Under the pieces are notes generated by a model that was not told where the DNA came from, made no database searches, and was given only the letters and a program-made list of their open reading frames with translations. Source: Prevotellamassilia timonensis (GTDB taxonomy: Bacteria; Bacteroidota; Bacteroidia; Bacteroidales; Bacteroidaceae). Taken from it: a DNA stretch of 36,610 bases. The stretch's first letter is position 1. Every line of letters begins with the position of its first letter. The position numbers were made by a program, and so were the translations under genes. Positions 1-8,683 of this stretch are shown piece by piece. The DNA lies in NCBI RefSeq assembly GCF_900106785.1, contig NZ_LT629844.1, positions 728,988 to 765,597 on the forward strand, in the 5' to 3' direction.

Positions 1-55
1 TGGCGCACCCGACAAACCCTGTGGAGTAGGCCGTGCAGATGCTAACCCAAAACTG
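1..55. repeat. IS terminal inverted repeat, left
   Basis: Begins TGGCGCACCCGACAAACCCT and matches the reverse complement of the right end over about 54 bases with a 2-base insertion and one or two substitutions. Confidence 0.9.
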
Positions 56-1130
56 TTGCTAAACGATACATGAAGAATGGTATGTCTATGACTCCTTTTA
101 CTTGTGCACGAAAGCATTTGATCTTTGAGTTCAACGATTCAGCTGAAGCGTTAGTCTTACGTCCGTCAAAGTAGTTCAGGATTTCATCCTCATAGAATCT
201 GATGGTATCGCGTACGGACTTGATTTCACGCAGAGTGCAGGAAGCCACTTTCTCATACCACCCCTTGAAATTCTGTTTGGCAGTCTCCTTTGTGAGTTTC
301 TTGTTTCTGAATATGGCTCTAAGGGAGTTGATCAGATTGTATGCTTCTTCAAGTTTTGGGTAGAGTGCGAAAAGTATCTTCGCACGCTTTTTCTGCGTTG
401 CGCTCCACTTCTCTCGGCTCATGGACAATTGCTTGCGACATCGTGTCTGTGCCTCTACAAGAGTCTCGCCATTTTCAAGCCTTTTGGGTTCAAAGCGAGT
501 GTTCAGCCTCATAGGCTTTCTTCCGCGCTTGCTCTTCTTCCAGTTCTTCCCATGCCTTTTCCTCATTCGCTCGCGGTAAGCCTTTCTCTGCGCTGCCAGA
601 TTTTCGAGGTATTTGCGAAACTCTGCCTTCTGTCTGTTCGCCTCCTTTACGGCTTTTCGTTTCAGGCGCAGGCGTATCTCTTCGCAGCCCTCTCCACCGC
701 GTTTTACGACATGGAAGCAGTCACGTATGACTGTGGCTTTAGGGAATGCCTCTCGGGCTATGACACGCATGCAATCTGAGAGATCCATCGTGATATTCTC
801 AACCATTTCACGCTTATCTGCAGGTAGTTGCATGAGAACCTTCAGTACGTCAGCAGGATTCGTTCCCTTGACTACTGCTATGATTGCACCCTTGCGACCA
901 TGGGCATCCTTGTTGTGAACGATAGTGTACAGTTCGCCCTGGAGGGAGGTCTCGTCTATGCCTTGCTCCTTACCTACGTTTTGCGGAATAAGAATCCACT
1001 TGGATGCGTGATCCTTCTGCTCCCACGTCTCGAAGTTACTCAGGGCGTCCTTGTATCTTTTGGCAAACGTGGAGCTGTTAATCATGTACGTATAACCAAT
1101 CTGACGAGCGGTTATCGTCTCAGAGTCCAT
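42..1130 (-). CDS. ISL3-type DDE transposase (main ORF)
   Basis: A 362-residue transposase with the ISL3-type DDE layout. An acidic motif lies in MDLSDCMRVIAREAFP (about residues 114-129), a second Asp in VIRDCFHVVK, and the final Glu in ASAESLNSKIK near the C terminus. A long basic, coiled-coil-like insertion of about 100 residues (rich in Arg and Lys) separates the second and third acidic residues, as in this family. It would catalyse cut-and-paste movement of the element. The start ATG overlaps the last 11 bases of the upstream ORF in the +1 frame, so it is probably translated by coupling. The ORF looks intact, so the element may still be active. Confidence 0.88.
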   Translation of the reverse strand: MDSETITARQIGYTYMINSSTFAKRYKDALSNFETWEQKDHASKWILIPQNVGKEQGIDETSLQGELYTIVHNKDAHGRKGAIIAVVKGTNPADVLKVLMQLPADKREMVENITMDLSDCMRVIAREAFPKATVIRDCFHVVKRGGEGCEEIRLRLKRKAVKEANRQKAEFRKYLENLAAQRKAYRERMRKRHGKNWKKSKRGRKPMRLNTRFEPKRLENGETLVEAQTRCRKQLSMSREKWSATQKKRAKILFALYPKLEEAYNLINSLRAIFRNKKLTKETAKQNFKGWYEKVASCTLREIKSVRDTIRFYEDEILNYFDGRKTNASAESLNSKIKCFRAQVKGVIDIPFFMYRLATVLG

Positions 1131-1521
1131 TCGCCCTCTTTAAAAAAAGCGCGAAGTCCTTCGCGTATCGAGTGCCCTTATGCTTCAGTTCAAACTCCTT
1201 GTCAAGGTCAACACTTCTTGTTGTGCCATCCGGCATTGTCCAACGCCTTCTTCGTATGTGAAGTACCGCCTTCTTGTCTCGGGCTGGATAGTCAAGTAAA
1301 CATGATTCTTCCCCAAAACCATTGCTCACGGAATCCTTCATGTCTGGTGTGCGATTGTCGCGCTCATCCAGATAGATGTGAAGCTCTGTTGTGTAAAGAA
1401 CATCCTTGTCCAGAGTACGCTGTGTTGCAAAGTCTGTCACCTCGAAATATTTAAGAACTCCTTCGGGGAGGAAATATGAGGCGAGGCCCTCATACATATT
1501 TTTATTGCCATTCTGATTCAT
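1120..1521 (-). CDS. ISAon1-type transposase N-terminal region protein
   Basis: A 133-residue protein encoded upstream of the main transposase ORF within the same IS. I recognise the beginning (LASYFLPEGVLKYFEV) and the later PDGTTRSVDLDKEF block as the separate N-terminal region typical of Bacteroidetes ISAon1-like elements, thought to provide DNA binding. It ends in ALFLKRANGL then TGA, and its last 11 bases overlap the start of the catalytic ORF. The T-rich run just before the end (T7 then AAA) resembles a slippery site. However, a +1 shift there runs into TAA in the new frame, so translational restart at the overlapping ATG is the simpler explanation. Confidence 0.8.
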   Translation of the reverse strand: MNQNGNKNMYEGLASYFLPEGVLKYFEVTDFATQRTLDKDVLYTTELHIYLDERDNRTPDMKDSVSNGFGEESCLLDYPARDKKAVLHIRRRRWTMPDGTTRSVDLDKEFELKHKGTRYAKDFALFLKRANGL

Positions 1522-1567
1522 AGTGCAAAGGTACTACTTTTGGGCAATCATGTATCGTTTGGCAACT

Positions 1568-1621
1568 CAGTTTTTGGGTTAGCATCTGCACAGCCCTCCA
1601 CAGGGTTTGTCGGGTGCGCCA
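1568..1621. repeat. IS terminal inverted repeat, right
   Basis: Ends in TTTGTCGGGTGCGCCA, the reverse complement of the left IS end. It lies immediately before the protease leader. Confidence 0.9.
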
Positions 1622-1645
1622 GTTTAATCCAAACCCCAAAGAACC

Positions 1646-4263
1646 ATGAATATGAGAAAACACACACTTCTGTTATTCCTGCTATTGATGGCAATGCCAG
1701 TGTTGGCAGAGAACCGTTCGTTTCGGCAAGCTCGCGAGATAGCCGAAAGACATGCTGCAAAGAATGGGGCGCATATAGGGCAGCAATCGGTAAAGCGTGC
1801 CAAGGTGCTGAACAAGCAACAATCAACCACCAGTAGCCGAGGATATTACGTATTTCCACATGATGGTAATTGTGGTTATACCATCGTGTCGGGCGATGAC
1901 CGAATGCCCGAAATAATGGGTTATTCAACCACAGACACGTATAGTGAAGAAAACATGCCAGATGGCATGAAGCACTTAATGCAGGCCTATGAAACCATGG
2001 CGACAGCATTGGCCAACGGCGATGCCAAAGCTGAGAGATGTTTGGCCGAGAAAGAAGCACTCGCGGCCGACTCCACATACCGGCAGCCCCGTGTGTAGCC
2101 ATTGCTTGCCGATATAGCTTGGGGGCAAACAGAACCTTACAATACCTGTGTCCGATGTATGATGGTCAACGGCGTACGGTAACAGGTTGCGTGGCCACAG
2201 CCATGGCGCAGCTGATGATGTATTACAAATACCCCCAAACGCTCAAGAGCGACATACCTGCTTATCAAACCAGCTCTTATCAGTTGGACATGCCGTCGGT
2301 GTCTGCAGGTGATCGTTATGATTGGGACAATATGCTGCCGCAATATTCGGGCAGCGCGTATACGGCAGCGCAAGCCAATGCCGTGGCCAAACTCATGTAC
2401 CATTGCGGACTTTCGGCAAAGGCCGATTACGGGCCGTCGACAGGCACAAATTGTACGCCTGACGTGTTGGTGAAATATTGGGGGTATGACCCTGATGTGA
2501 TAAAGCAGCTAAATAGAGAAGGCTTCAGTCTGCGAGAGTGGACCGCCATACTCGATGCAGAGCTGCGGGCGTCGCGTCCAGTGTACTACAGCGGTGTGTC
2601 GTTCACATCAGGAGGCCATGCCTTTCTGTGCGACGGCGCCGATGGCGACGGGCTGTACCATATAAACTGGGGCTGGAGCGGCTGGAGCAACGGCTATTTT
2701 GACATAACCATACTAAACAGTGACTATAGTGGCACCGAATCGGCTACTGCCCCAGCAGACGGTTTTAATTATTCTTGCAGCATGATAGTGGGCATCATGC
2801 CCGATAATGGTGTGACAGATGCGCCATTGATAGTAACTCCGCTGCTAGCAGCTATTGAAGGTGAAGGGGTTGGTTGTGAATTACTCACCACCGAACGCGC
2901 TGATACAAGCGGGTCGTTCAGATTAAGCATTGCTGCAGCGTTTGGAAATGAAGAGAAAACGGCATTCGACGGCTATGCCGGTGTGGGTTTGAAAGATGAG
3001 AGTGGCATGTATTTGCCTTTGAGTACAAGCAAAATCTACCTTGATGGTATGGAGGAAGATGGCACATGTTATATCGAGCCGTTAACATTTGAGATAGACT
3101 ATTCTTTCCCCAAAGGACGTACCCGCATATACCAGATATATTCAACAGACGGCAATACGTGGCAACAATGTGGCAATTATGGCAAATTGTGCTACAAATT
3201 ATATGGCAAATTGTTCTACGAATTTGACGCCACAGATACCACGTTGCGTATGGCTGAAGATACCTTGTCGGCAAGTTTGGCAAGTGTAGATGAGTTTGTA
3301 GAGGGCTATGATGCCAGTTTCAATCTGACAACCAGCACAACGGCATGCAGCGAGCAAAATGTTATGCTGTATGTGTATGGCAGTCAAACCCCCGACAAAC
3401 CATCAGAGTACGCACAAAGCCTCTATGTAAACATTCCAGCCAAAGGCCATGTGGCCCGGCGCTTCGCGTTGCGTCCCCCTTCGGCCGGTGACTTGTACGT
3501 GTGGGTGTGTGATGAAAATGGTCACGAACTTGTGTCAGCTCAAAAGTTTGAGGTGGCAGAAAGCCAAGCACCAATACTGACTTTGGCCAGTAAACATGTA
3601 AACACCACAGCAGGCGATCTTGAAACAGAAAACGCCTATTTATGGGGCAATCGTACGGCTGTGCCAAAAGTGAATGCCGATAAGGCTGTTTTGACTTATA
3701 ATGTACGCAATGATGGTGGCATGTGTTATGCGTATGCCGAATTGTTGTCTATTGCTTTTAACAAATCAACTCCAGATGGCGTATATTCGAGCCAGGTTAA
3801 GCGTGTAAAGCTTTCATGCAACGGAGCGGTTACCACCTTGACTTTCACTCTGCCTTTAGCTGATTATGAAGATATGAGGTCGCTGAGATGTTACTTGACT
3901 CTGTATAATTCTTCTGAAAGTGCGGAAATAATGGATTTAGACGTGTCAGAGATACCAGAAGTGAAATACTACATGGTCGATAGTCCAAACCGATATTGGA
4001 TACAGATAGGTCCAGCTCTTATTTTTTACATTGCTGGGGCCCCCGTTGGTGTACACCACATTCATACAAGTGGCAACAGCCTCACCTTGCAAGGTGGGCA
4101 TGGCTGCATGATGCTGATGTCGGAAATGCCCCGAAAGGTAGGCATCTACAATTTGCAGGGCCAGTGTGTAAAACACGTTGCAGTTGAGGCAGGTCAGCAG
4201 CAAAATATAAGCTTGCCTTCAGGCATTTATGTGGTCGAAGGTAAAAAGGTAATAGTGTATTGA
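1646..4263 (+). pseudogene. C10 family (streptopain-like) cysteine protease, disrupted
   Basis: The first segment (1646-2098) encodes a signal peptide (LLLFLLLMAMPVLA) and an inhibitory pro-region (GYTIVSGDDRMPEIMGYS). It stops at TAG (2096-2098), where an E or A codon before PLLADIAWGQTEPYN would be expected; GAG to TAG would suffice. The reading frame resumes 45 bases later in another frame, and one missing base just after PYN (about 2143/2144) restores LCPMYDGQ. Downstream, the catalytic Cys (TVTGCVATAMAQ, TGC at 2188) and His (SGGHAFLCDG, CAT at 2617) are intact, followed by NWGWSGWSNGYF. The long C-terminal half ends in a sorting-type domain (KVGIYNLQGQCVK ... GIYVVEGKKVIVY). Secreted proteolysis is the family role. 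Two lesions plus an IS 24 bp upstream argue for a decaying gene, although sequencing error could explain either lesion. Confidence 0.8.
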
Positions 4264-4289
4264 TCTAAGTTCGAGCAAAAAAATGATGT

Positions 4290-4328
4290 GCAAACGTGTG
4301 CGTGGTAAATAAAAACGCACACGTTTGC
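4290..4328. terminator. Perfect 14-bp hairpin after the protease gene
   Basis: Arms GCAAACGTGTGCGT and ACGCACACGTTTGC are perfectly complementary around an 11-base A-rich loop. There is no strong T run on the plus strand, so a terminator role is inferred from the position 27 bp after the protease stop. Confidence 0.55.
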
Positions 4329-4350
4329 TCCGTTTATGCACGAAAAGTTG

Positions 4351-4358
4351 TAAATTTG
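4351..4358 (+). promoter_or_regulatory. Bacteroidetes -7 box for the nif3-like gene
   Basis: TAAATTTG matches the TAnnTTTG -7 consensus, about 30 bp before the chosen ATG. A TTTG lies 23 bp upstream, slightly wider than the usual 19-21 bp spacing. Confidence 0.55.
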
Positions 4359-4387
4359 CAGCACAAACATATAACTATCTCATTAAA

Positions 4388-5170
4388 ATGAAGATAAAGG
4401 ACGTCGCTGTGACCCTTGAACGGTTCGCGCCCCTGCCGCTGCAAGAGAGCTATGATAATGCTGGCTTGCAGATTGGATTAACAGAGGCCGAAGATGTGTC
4501 AGGGGTCTTATTGTGTCTTGACGTGACAGAGGAAGTGATATGCGAAGCCGAGCGTCAAGGGTGCAACCTTATCGTGTCGCATCACCCGCTCATATTTCGC
4601 CCGTTGCGCCACATCACGGGGCAGACACAGGTGGAGCGTTGCGTGGCCATGGCCCTGCAAAAGGGAATAGCCATATATTCAGCACACACCAATCTTGACA
4701 ACGCACCGGGTGGAGTCAACTTTATGATAGCCGAAAAGCTTGGGCTCGACAACGTGCGCTTTCTGCAACCTGCAGCAAATGGTGCCGGTGGCAGTGGGGT
4801 GATAGGCAACCTGCCGAGTGCAGTGTCCCCCGCCGAGTTTGTCAAAACATTGGCCTCAACCTTCAACGTCGAAGGCGTGATGCACAACACCCCCACCATG
4901 AGCCAGGTCCACACCGTGGCGTTGTGTGGCGGGGCGGGCGACTTCTTGCTCGACGAAGCGGTCAAGCAAGGGGCAGATGCCTTTTTGACGGGTGAAATGA
5001 GCTACCACCGTTATTTTGGCCATGAGCACGAATTGCTCATCGCAGTGCTCGGGCACTACCAGAGCGAGCAATACACCATAGAGTTGTTGCACCGCATACT
5101 GCACGAGGCACACCCCACGCTGCGTGTGCTCGAAACAACCATAAATACCAATCCGATAACAATAAACTAA
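4388..5170 (+). CDS. Nif3-like dinuclear metal centre hexameric protein (DUF34)
   Basis: A 260-residue protein of the Nif3/YbgI/YqfO family. The start at 4388 (MKIKDVAVTLERFAPL) lies downstream of the -7 box and begins where the family begins; a longer frame from 4325 would start inside the promoter. The N-terminal block has the family signature ESYDNAGLQIG. VSHHPLIFRP supplies metal-ligand histidines, SAHTNLDNAPGG carries another ligand set, and the C-terminal TGEMSYH and VLGHYQSEQY complete the metal site. The length fits the version without the inserted PII-like domain. The molecular function is debated: it is often called GTP cyclohydrolase I type 2 or a nucleotide or metal-binding protein. 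It is followed 17 bp later by the zinc-ribbon gene, and the pair probably forms an operon. Confidence 0.9.
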   Translation: MKIKDVAVTLERFAPLPLQESYDNAGLQIGLTEAEDVSGVLLCLDVTEEVICEAERQGCNLIVSHHPLIFRPLRHITGQTQVERCVAMALQKGIAIYSAHTNLDNAPGGVNFMIAEKLGLDNVRFLQPAANGAGGSGVIGNLPSAVSPAEFVKTLASTFNVEGVMHNTPTMSQVHTVALCGGAGDFLLDEAVKQGADAFLTGEMSYHRYFGHEHELLIAVLGHYQSEQYTIELLHRILHEAHPTLRVLETTINTNPITIN

Positions 5171-5187
5171 AACATACAATAAAGACT

Positions 5188-5997
5188 ATGGCAAAGAAAG
5201 ACGTTGCGGACATGTCCGTTGAACAGAAGTTGAAGAACCTTTACCAGTTGCAAACCACCCTGTCGGAGGTTGACCGCATCAAAACGCTTCGCGGTGAACT
5301 CCCCCTTGAAGTGCAGGACCTTGAGGACGAAATTGAAGGTTTGACACACCGCATTGGCAAGTATAACGAGGATATCGAAGGCTTGCAAACTGACATTGCA
5401 GTCAAAAAAAATAAGATAAAAGAGGCACAGGAAGCCATCGACCGTTATAAGAACCAACTTAACGATGTGAAGAACAACCGTGAGTATGATATGCTCTCAA
5501 AGGAAATAGAATTCCAGGGTCTTGAGGTTGAACTTCAGAACAAGAAGATTGGCGAAGCTCAGCGTGCCATCGACAGCCGCAAGGCCGACGTTGAAAATGC
5601 CAAGCATCAACTTGAGGAGCGTCGTGCCGACCTTGACATGAAAAAGTCTGAACTCGACGACATTACAGCCGAGACTAAGGCCGAGGAAGAGAAGCTCCGC
5701 GAAAAGGCCAAGAACCTTGAACAGACCATCGAGCCCCGTTTGCTCGCAGCCTTCAAGCGCATTCGCAAAAATTCGCGCAATGGTTTGGGCATCGTTTATG
5801 TACAGCGTGATGCCTGTGGTGGTTGCTTCAACAAAATCCCGCCCCAGCGTCAGCTCGACATTCGTATGCGCAAAAAAATCATCGTATGCGAATACTGCGG
5901 CCGTATCATGATCGACCCCGAATTGGCTGGTGTAAAGATTGTAAAACCCGCAGACGAAAAGCCCAAGCGCCGTTCGCGCCGCACTGCTACAAAGTAA
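5188..5997 (+). CDS. Coiled-coil C4-type zinc-ribbon protein (CT398/FlgZ-like)
   Basis: A 269-residue protein. Residues about 10-185 form a long, highly charged alpha-helical coiled-coil hairpin rich in Glu, Lys and Asp. A C-terminal zinc ribbon has ligands CGGC (Cys210, Cys213) and CEYC (Cys234, Cys237). The tail is basic (KPKRRSRRTATK). This is the layout of the CT398/HP0958 family, proposed to bind nucleic acid or partner proteins; the specific role in Bacteroidetes is unknown. It lies 17 bp after the nif3-like gene, a pairing I recall as common in Bacteroidetes. A strong hairpin terminator follows at 6103-6163. Confidence 0.88.
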   Translation: MAKKDVADMSVEQKLKNLYQLQTTLSEVDRIKTLRGELPLEVQDLEDEIEGLTHRIGKYNEDIEGLQTDIAVKKNKIKEAQEAIDRYKNQLNDVKNNREYDMLSKEIEFQGLEVELQNKKIGEAQRAIDSRKADVENAKHQLEERRADLDMKKSELDDITAETKAEEEKLREKAKNLEQTIEPRLLAAFKRIRKNSRNGLGIVYVQRDACGGCFNKIPPQRQLDIRMRKKIIVCEYCGRIMIDPELAGVKIVKPADEKPKRRSRRTATK

Positions 5998-6102
5998 GTA
6001 GTGCCAAGGGGGGGCAAAGCAGTGCTACCCCTCGTCATAAAAATAAATAACCATTAAGCCGTTGGCGCTAAATTGGCCCAACGCGTAATAACAGGCAGTA
6101 AC

Positions 6103-6163
6103 TCAAGGCGATGGGGCACAGGTGATGTACAACACTTGTACTCCGTCGCCTTGAATGCTTTTT
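6103..6163 (+). terminator. Long intrinsic terminator upstream of engB
   Basis: A 22-bp stem (6103-6124 with 6133-6154; three wobble pairs and one mismatch) with an 8-base loop is followed by CTTTTT. It ends only 13 bp before the engB ATG. Any transcript for engB must therefore read through it or start very close to the ATG. Confidence 0.75.
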
Positions 6164-6176
6164 AGTAATTCACTAC

Positions 6177-6776
6177 ATGAAAATACAGTCAGCCGATTTC
6201 TTGGTGAGCAACAGCCGCGCCGACCAATGTCCGCAGTCCGATTTTCCAGAGTATGCCTTCATTGGCCGAAGCAACGTGGGCAAAAGCAGTTTGATAAATA
6301 TGCTCACCGGTCGCAAAGCATTGGCCATGACATCGTCAACGCCAGGCAAGACCATGCTCATCAACCACTTTGTTATAAACAATGAGTGGTACCTTGTCGA
6401 CCTTCCAGGTTATGGCTATGCCAAACGTGGACGTTACGAGGTTGAAAAACTCAAAAAGCTAATCAACTATTATGTACTTCAGCGCCAGCAGCTCACCTGC
6501 TTGTTTGTGCTGATAGACTCGCGTCTTGAACCACAAAAAATAGACCTTGAATTTATACGTTTCCTTGGCGAAAACGGCGTGCCGTTCGGCATCATCTTTA
6601 CCAAGGCCGACAAGCCGAAGCGTGGCGAGCTCAAAAAGAATGTGGAAAGATTTTTACAAACCCTGCACGAGGAGTGGGAAGAACTGCCTCCCTATTTCAT
6701 AACCAGCAGCGACACCGGGCAGGGGCGCGACGAATTTCTTGATTACATAGAGCAAATCAATCAAAGTTTGAAGTGA
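6177..6776 (+). CDS. engB: Ribosome biogenesis GTP-binding protein EngB/YsxC
   Basis: A 199-residue TRAFAC GTPase needed for late assembly of the 50S ribosomal subunit. The G motifs are complete: G1 GRSNVGKSS (about residues 30-38), G2 region TSSTPGKT, G3 [11 protein letters not shown]4 TKADKPKR and G5 SSDTG. The length is normal for the family (about 195-210). The start fits the usual N terminus ([12 protein letters not shown]). The last codon and stop overlap a GTG start of the following histidine kinase by four bases, so the two are translationally coupled. The gene sits directly behind a terminator-like hairpin, so attenuation or read-through may set its expression. Confidence 0.95.
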   Translation: MKIQSADFLVSNSRADQCPQSDFPEYAFIGRSNVGKSSLINMLTGRKALAMTSSTPGKTMLINHFVINNEWYLVDLPGYGYAKRGRYEVEKLKKLINYYVLQRQQLTCLFVLIDSRLEPQKIDLEFIRFLGENGVPFGIIFTKADKPKRGELKKNVERFLQTLHEEWEELPPYFITSSDTGQGRDEFLDYIEQINQSLK

Positions 6777-7978
6777 AGTTGTATCTCTTCTCGTCAATCA
6801 AAGCACAAAAGTTCAGGGTGGCACTCATCGTGTCAGCCCTGTTCATTTCGGCCGCATCGCTCATTTATTCGCACTATCTCACGCGTGCCCTTTATGTGGA
6901 GGAGGTGGGCAAAATGGACGTGTGGGCACAAGCCATGCGCTCACTTGCCACGGCCGATGAACACACCGACCTCAACCTCGTGCTCAAGGTCATTAACAGC
7001 AACCACACCATACCCGTGGTAGTGACCGATGCGCATGGCACCATACTCACCCAGCGCAATCTGCACCCCGAGCCTTCGGGACCCGACTCCCTGCAGCAAC
7101 TCCAACATGCTGCAGCCCGAATGCGGCAGCAAGGTGAGGTGTTGCGCATGGACCTTGCCGCCACCGACAACGCACCGCACGAGTATATATACATAGCCTA
7201 TCAAGAATCCGTACTTTTGCGCCAACTCACCATCTACCCGTATGTGCAGTTAGTGGTAGTAGCCATCTTCTTCGGTGTGGCGGTTGCAGCCTTGTTGGCA
7301 GCCAAGCGTGCAGAGCAAAACCGTGTGTGGGTAGGGCTGTCGCGCGAAACGGCGCACCAGCTTGGCACCCCCATATCTTCGCTCATGGCGTGGAGTGAAG
7401 TGCTGCGCGAGAGCTATCCTGATGATGAACTGCTGCCCGAAATGGACAAGGACATACGCCGGTTGCAACTTATAGCCGAACGATTCTCAAAAATAGGTTC
7501 GGCCCCCGAACTGCAGCGTCAGGACGTGCGCCCCATTGTGCAACAAGTGGCAGCCTATTACGACCGTCGCAGTTCGGCGCGTGTGCATGTACATGTCGAC
7601 CTGCCTGCGGTCAAGGTTGAGGCAGCGGTCAATGCTCCCTTGTTTGAGTGGGTTATCGAAAATCTGTGCAAAAATGCCATTGACGCCATGCAGAGCGGTG
7701 GTGAACTGACCCTTGCGCTGCGTCGCAATGTGGTGATGCACCACGGCCACCCCTATATGCAAATATTGGTGTCCGACACAGGCAAGGGCATTCCGCACAA
7801 ACGTTTCAAAACCGTGTTCACCCCCGGCTTCACTACCAAGCGGCGAGGGTGGGGGCTTGGCCTCTCATTGGCCAAACGCATCGTCGAAGTGTACCACCAC
7901 GGACGTATTTATGTGTACGACAGCCAGGTGGGCAAGGGCACAACCTTTGCCATTGAATTGCGAGAAGATGTGGGGTAG
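6773..7978 (+). CDS. Membrane sensor histidine kinase (orphan)
   Basis: A 401-residue kinase with two membrane helices (about residues 16-36 and 154-176) enclosing a periplasmic sensor of about 115 residues. The H box [11 protein letters not shown] carries phospho-acceptor His195. The N box [11 protein letters not shown] contains Asn297 and Asn301, the G1 box is DTGKGI (Asp335) and the G2 box is [12 protein letters not shown]. There is no recognisable PAS or HAMP domain. The start is GTG in a GTGA overlap with the engB stop; the next Met is too far downstream because it would remove the first helix. No response regulator is adjacent, so the partner must be elsewhere. The signal sensed cannot be deduced from the sequence. 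Confidence 0.9.
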   Translation: MKLYLFSSIKAQKFRVALIVSALFISAASLIYSHYLTRALYVEEVGKMDVWAQAMRSLATADEHTDLNLVLKVINSNHTIPVVVTDAHGTILTQRNLHPEPSGPDSLQQLQHAAARMRQQGEVLRMDLAATDNAPHEYIYIAYQESVLLRQLTIYPYVQLVVVAIFFGVAVAALLAAKRAEQNRVWVGLSRETAHQLGTPISSLMAWSEVLRESYPDDELLPEMDKDIRRLQLIAERFSKIGSAPELQRQDVRPIVQQVAAYYDRRSSARVHVHVDLPAVKVEAAVNAPLFEWVIENLCKNAIDAMQSGGELTLALRRNVVMHHGHPYMQILVSDTGKGIPHKRFKTVFTPGFTTKRRGWGLGLSLAKRIVEVYHHGRIYVYDSQVGKGTTFAIELREDVG

Positions 7979-8027
7979 GGAGCGAAAGGAGGGGCGTTCA
8001 AAATAGGCATCAAAAACGAGACCATTT

Positions 8028-8083
8028 TTTGGGGGGGATTGTAAATTACAACGCGTTTCAAGCAATTTACAATCCCCCCCAAA
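8028..8083. repeat. Perfect 20-bp inverted repeat (hairpin)
   Basis: Arms TTTGGGGGGGATTGTAAATT and AATTTACAATCCCCCCCAAA are perfectly complementary around a 16-base loop. It is 49 bp after the histidine kinase stop and may terminate transcription, although it lacks a plain T tail. Confidence 0.75.
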
Positions 8084-8109
8084 TGCTCTTGCTAAAGAAT
8101 CTATTTTGA

Positions 8110-8482
8110 ACTATTGTTGTCCGGTGGAACCATTCTGATATTATAGCACACGGATCGCACCGATTGCACGGATTCTTTCGCTCATGCAACGTGCTTTAGC
8201 ACCACGGAGATGACGGATTTTACGGATTTTGTGAGCATTGCATGCTCACTTCGCTATTGGCCCGTAACGTGCCCGTAGCGAAATACGTTAGCACAGATTA
8301 TGTAGTAAGGTATTGGGTCGCAGCAACGAGCTAATGGCGAAGTGAGCATGCAATGCTCACAAAATCCGTAAAATCCGTCATCTCCGTGGTATTAAAGCGC
8401 GTTGCACGAGCGAAAAATCCGTGCGATCAGTGTGATCCGTGAGATATAATATCAGAAAGGTTTTACCGGGCAGTAATAATCG
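8110..8482. repeat. About 370-bp imperfect palindromic element
   Basis: The left arm (about 8110-8260) matches the reverse complement of the right arm (about 8332-8482) at most positions. The match is near perfect in the block CGGATTTTACGGATTTTGTG and the adjacent GAGCATTGCATGCTCACTTCG. Each arm holds several degenerate copies of a CACGGAT/ATCCGTG motif. The ~70-base centre is not self-complementary. No ORF is present. It occupies most of the 705-bp gene-free stretch before EF-G2. It resembles a non-autonomous palindromic mobile unit, but I cannot name the family. Confidence 0.75.
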
Positions 8483-8683
8483 TTAATAAACAGAAATTGT
8501 GTTATAAAACATACGTTTGCTACTTTGAGTTGTCAGAATAAAGGTGTAATTTGCGCCCGAAACGTCGGAGAAACGCTCCGAATGTGTGTTCAAACAACAG
8601 AAAAGTCCATGTTGCAGCATACATAATTACGTGTTATGCGCAGATTGTGGCAAGGGCTTTTTCTTAAATCCCGCAAAAACACC

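Larger units (their letters stand above)
1..1621 (-). mobile_element. Insertion sequence, ISL3/ISAon1-like, two ORFs
   Basis: The two ends carry long matching terminal inverted repeats: 1-55 on the left and 1568-1621 on the right. The first 26 bases are identical, then the left end has two extra bases. Between them lie two overlapping transposase ORFs on the minus strand. The left flank lies outside the window, so a target-site duplication cannot be tested and the true outer base could be slightly further left. The right end stops 24 bp before the start of the C10 protease gene. Confidence 0.9.

Noticed and set aside
1140-1150. Programmed frameshift at the T7-AAA run in the IS
   Set aside because: Forward slippage by one base runs at once into TAA in the frame of the second ORF, so it cannot fuse the two products.
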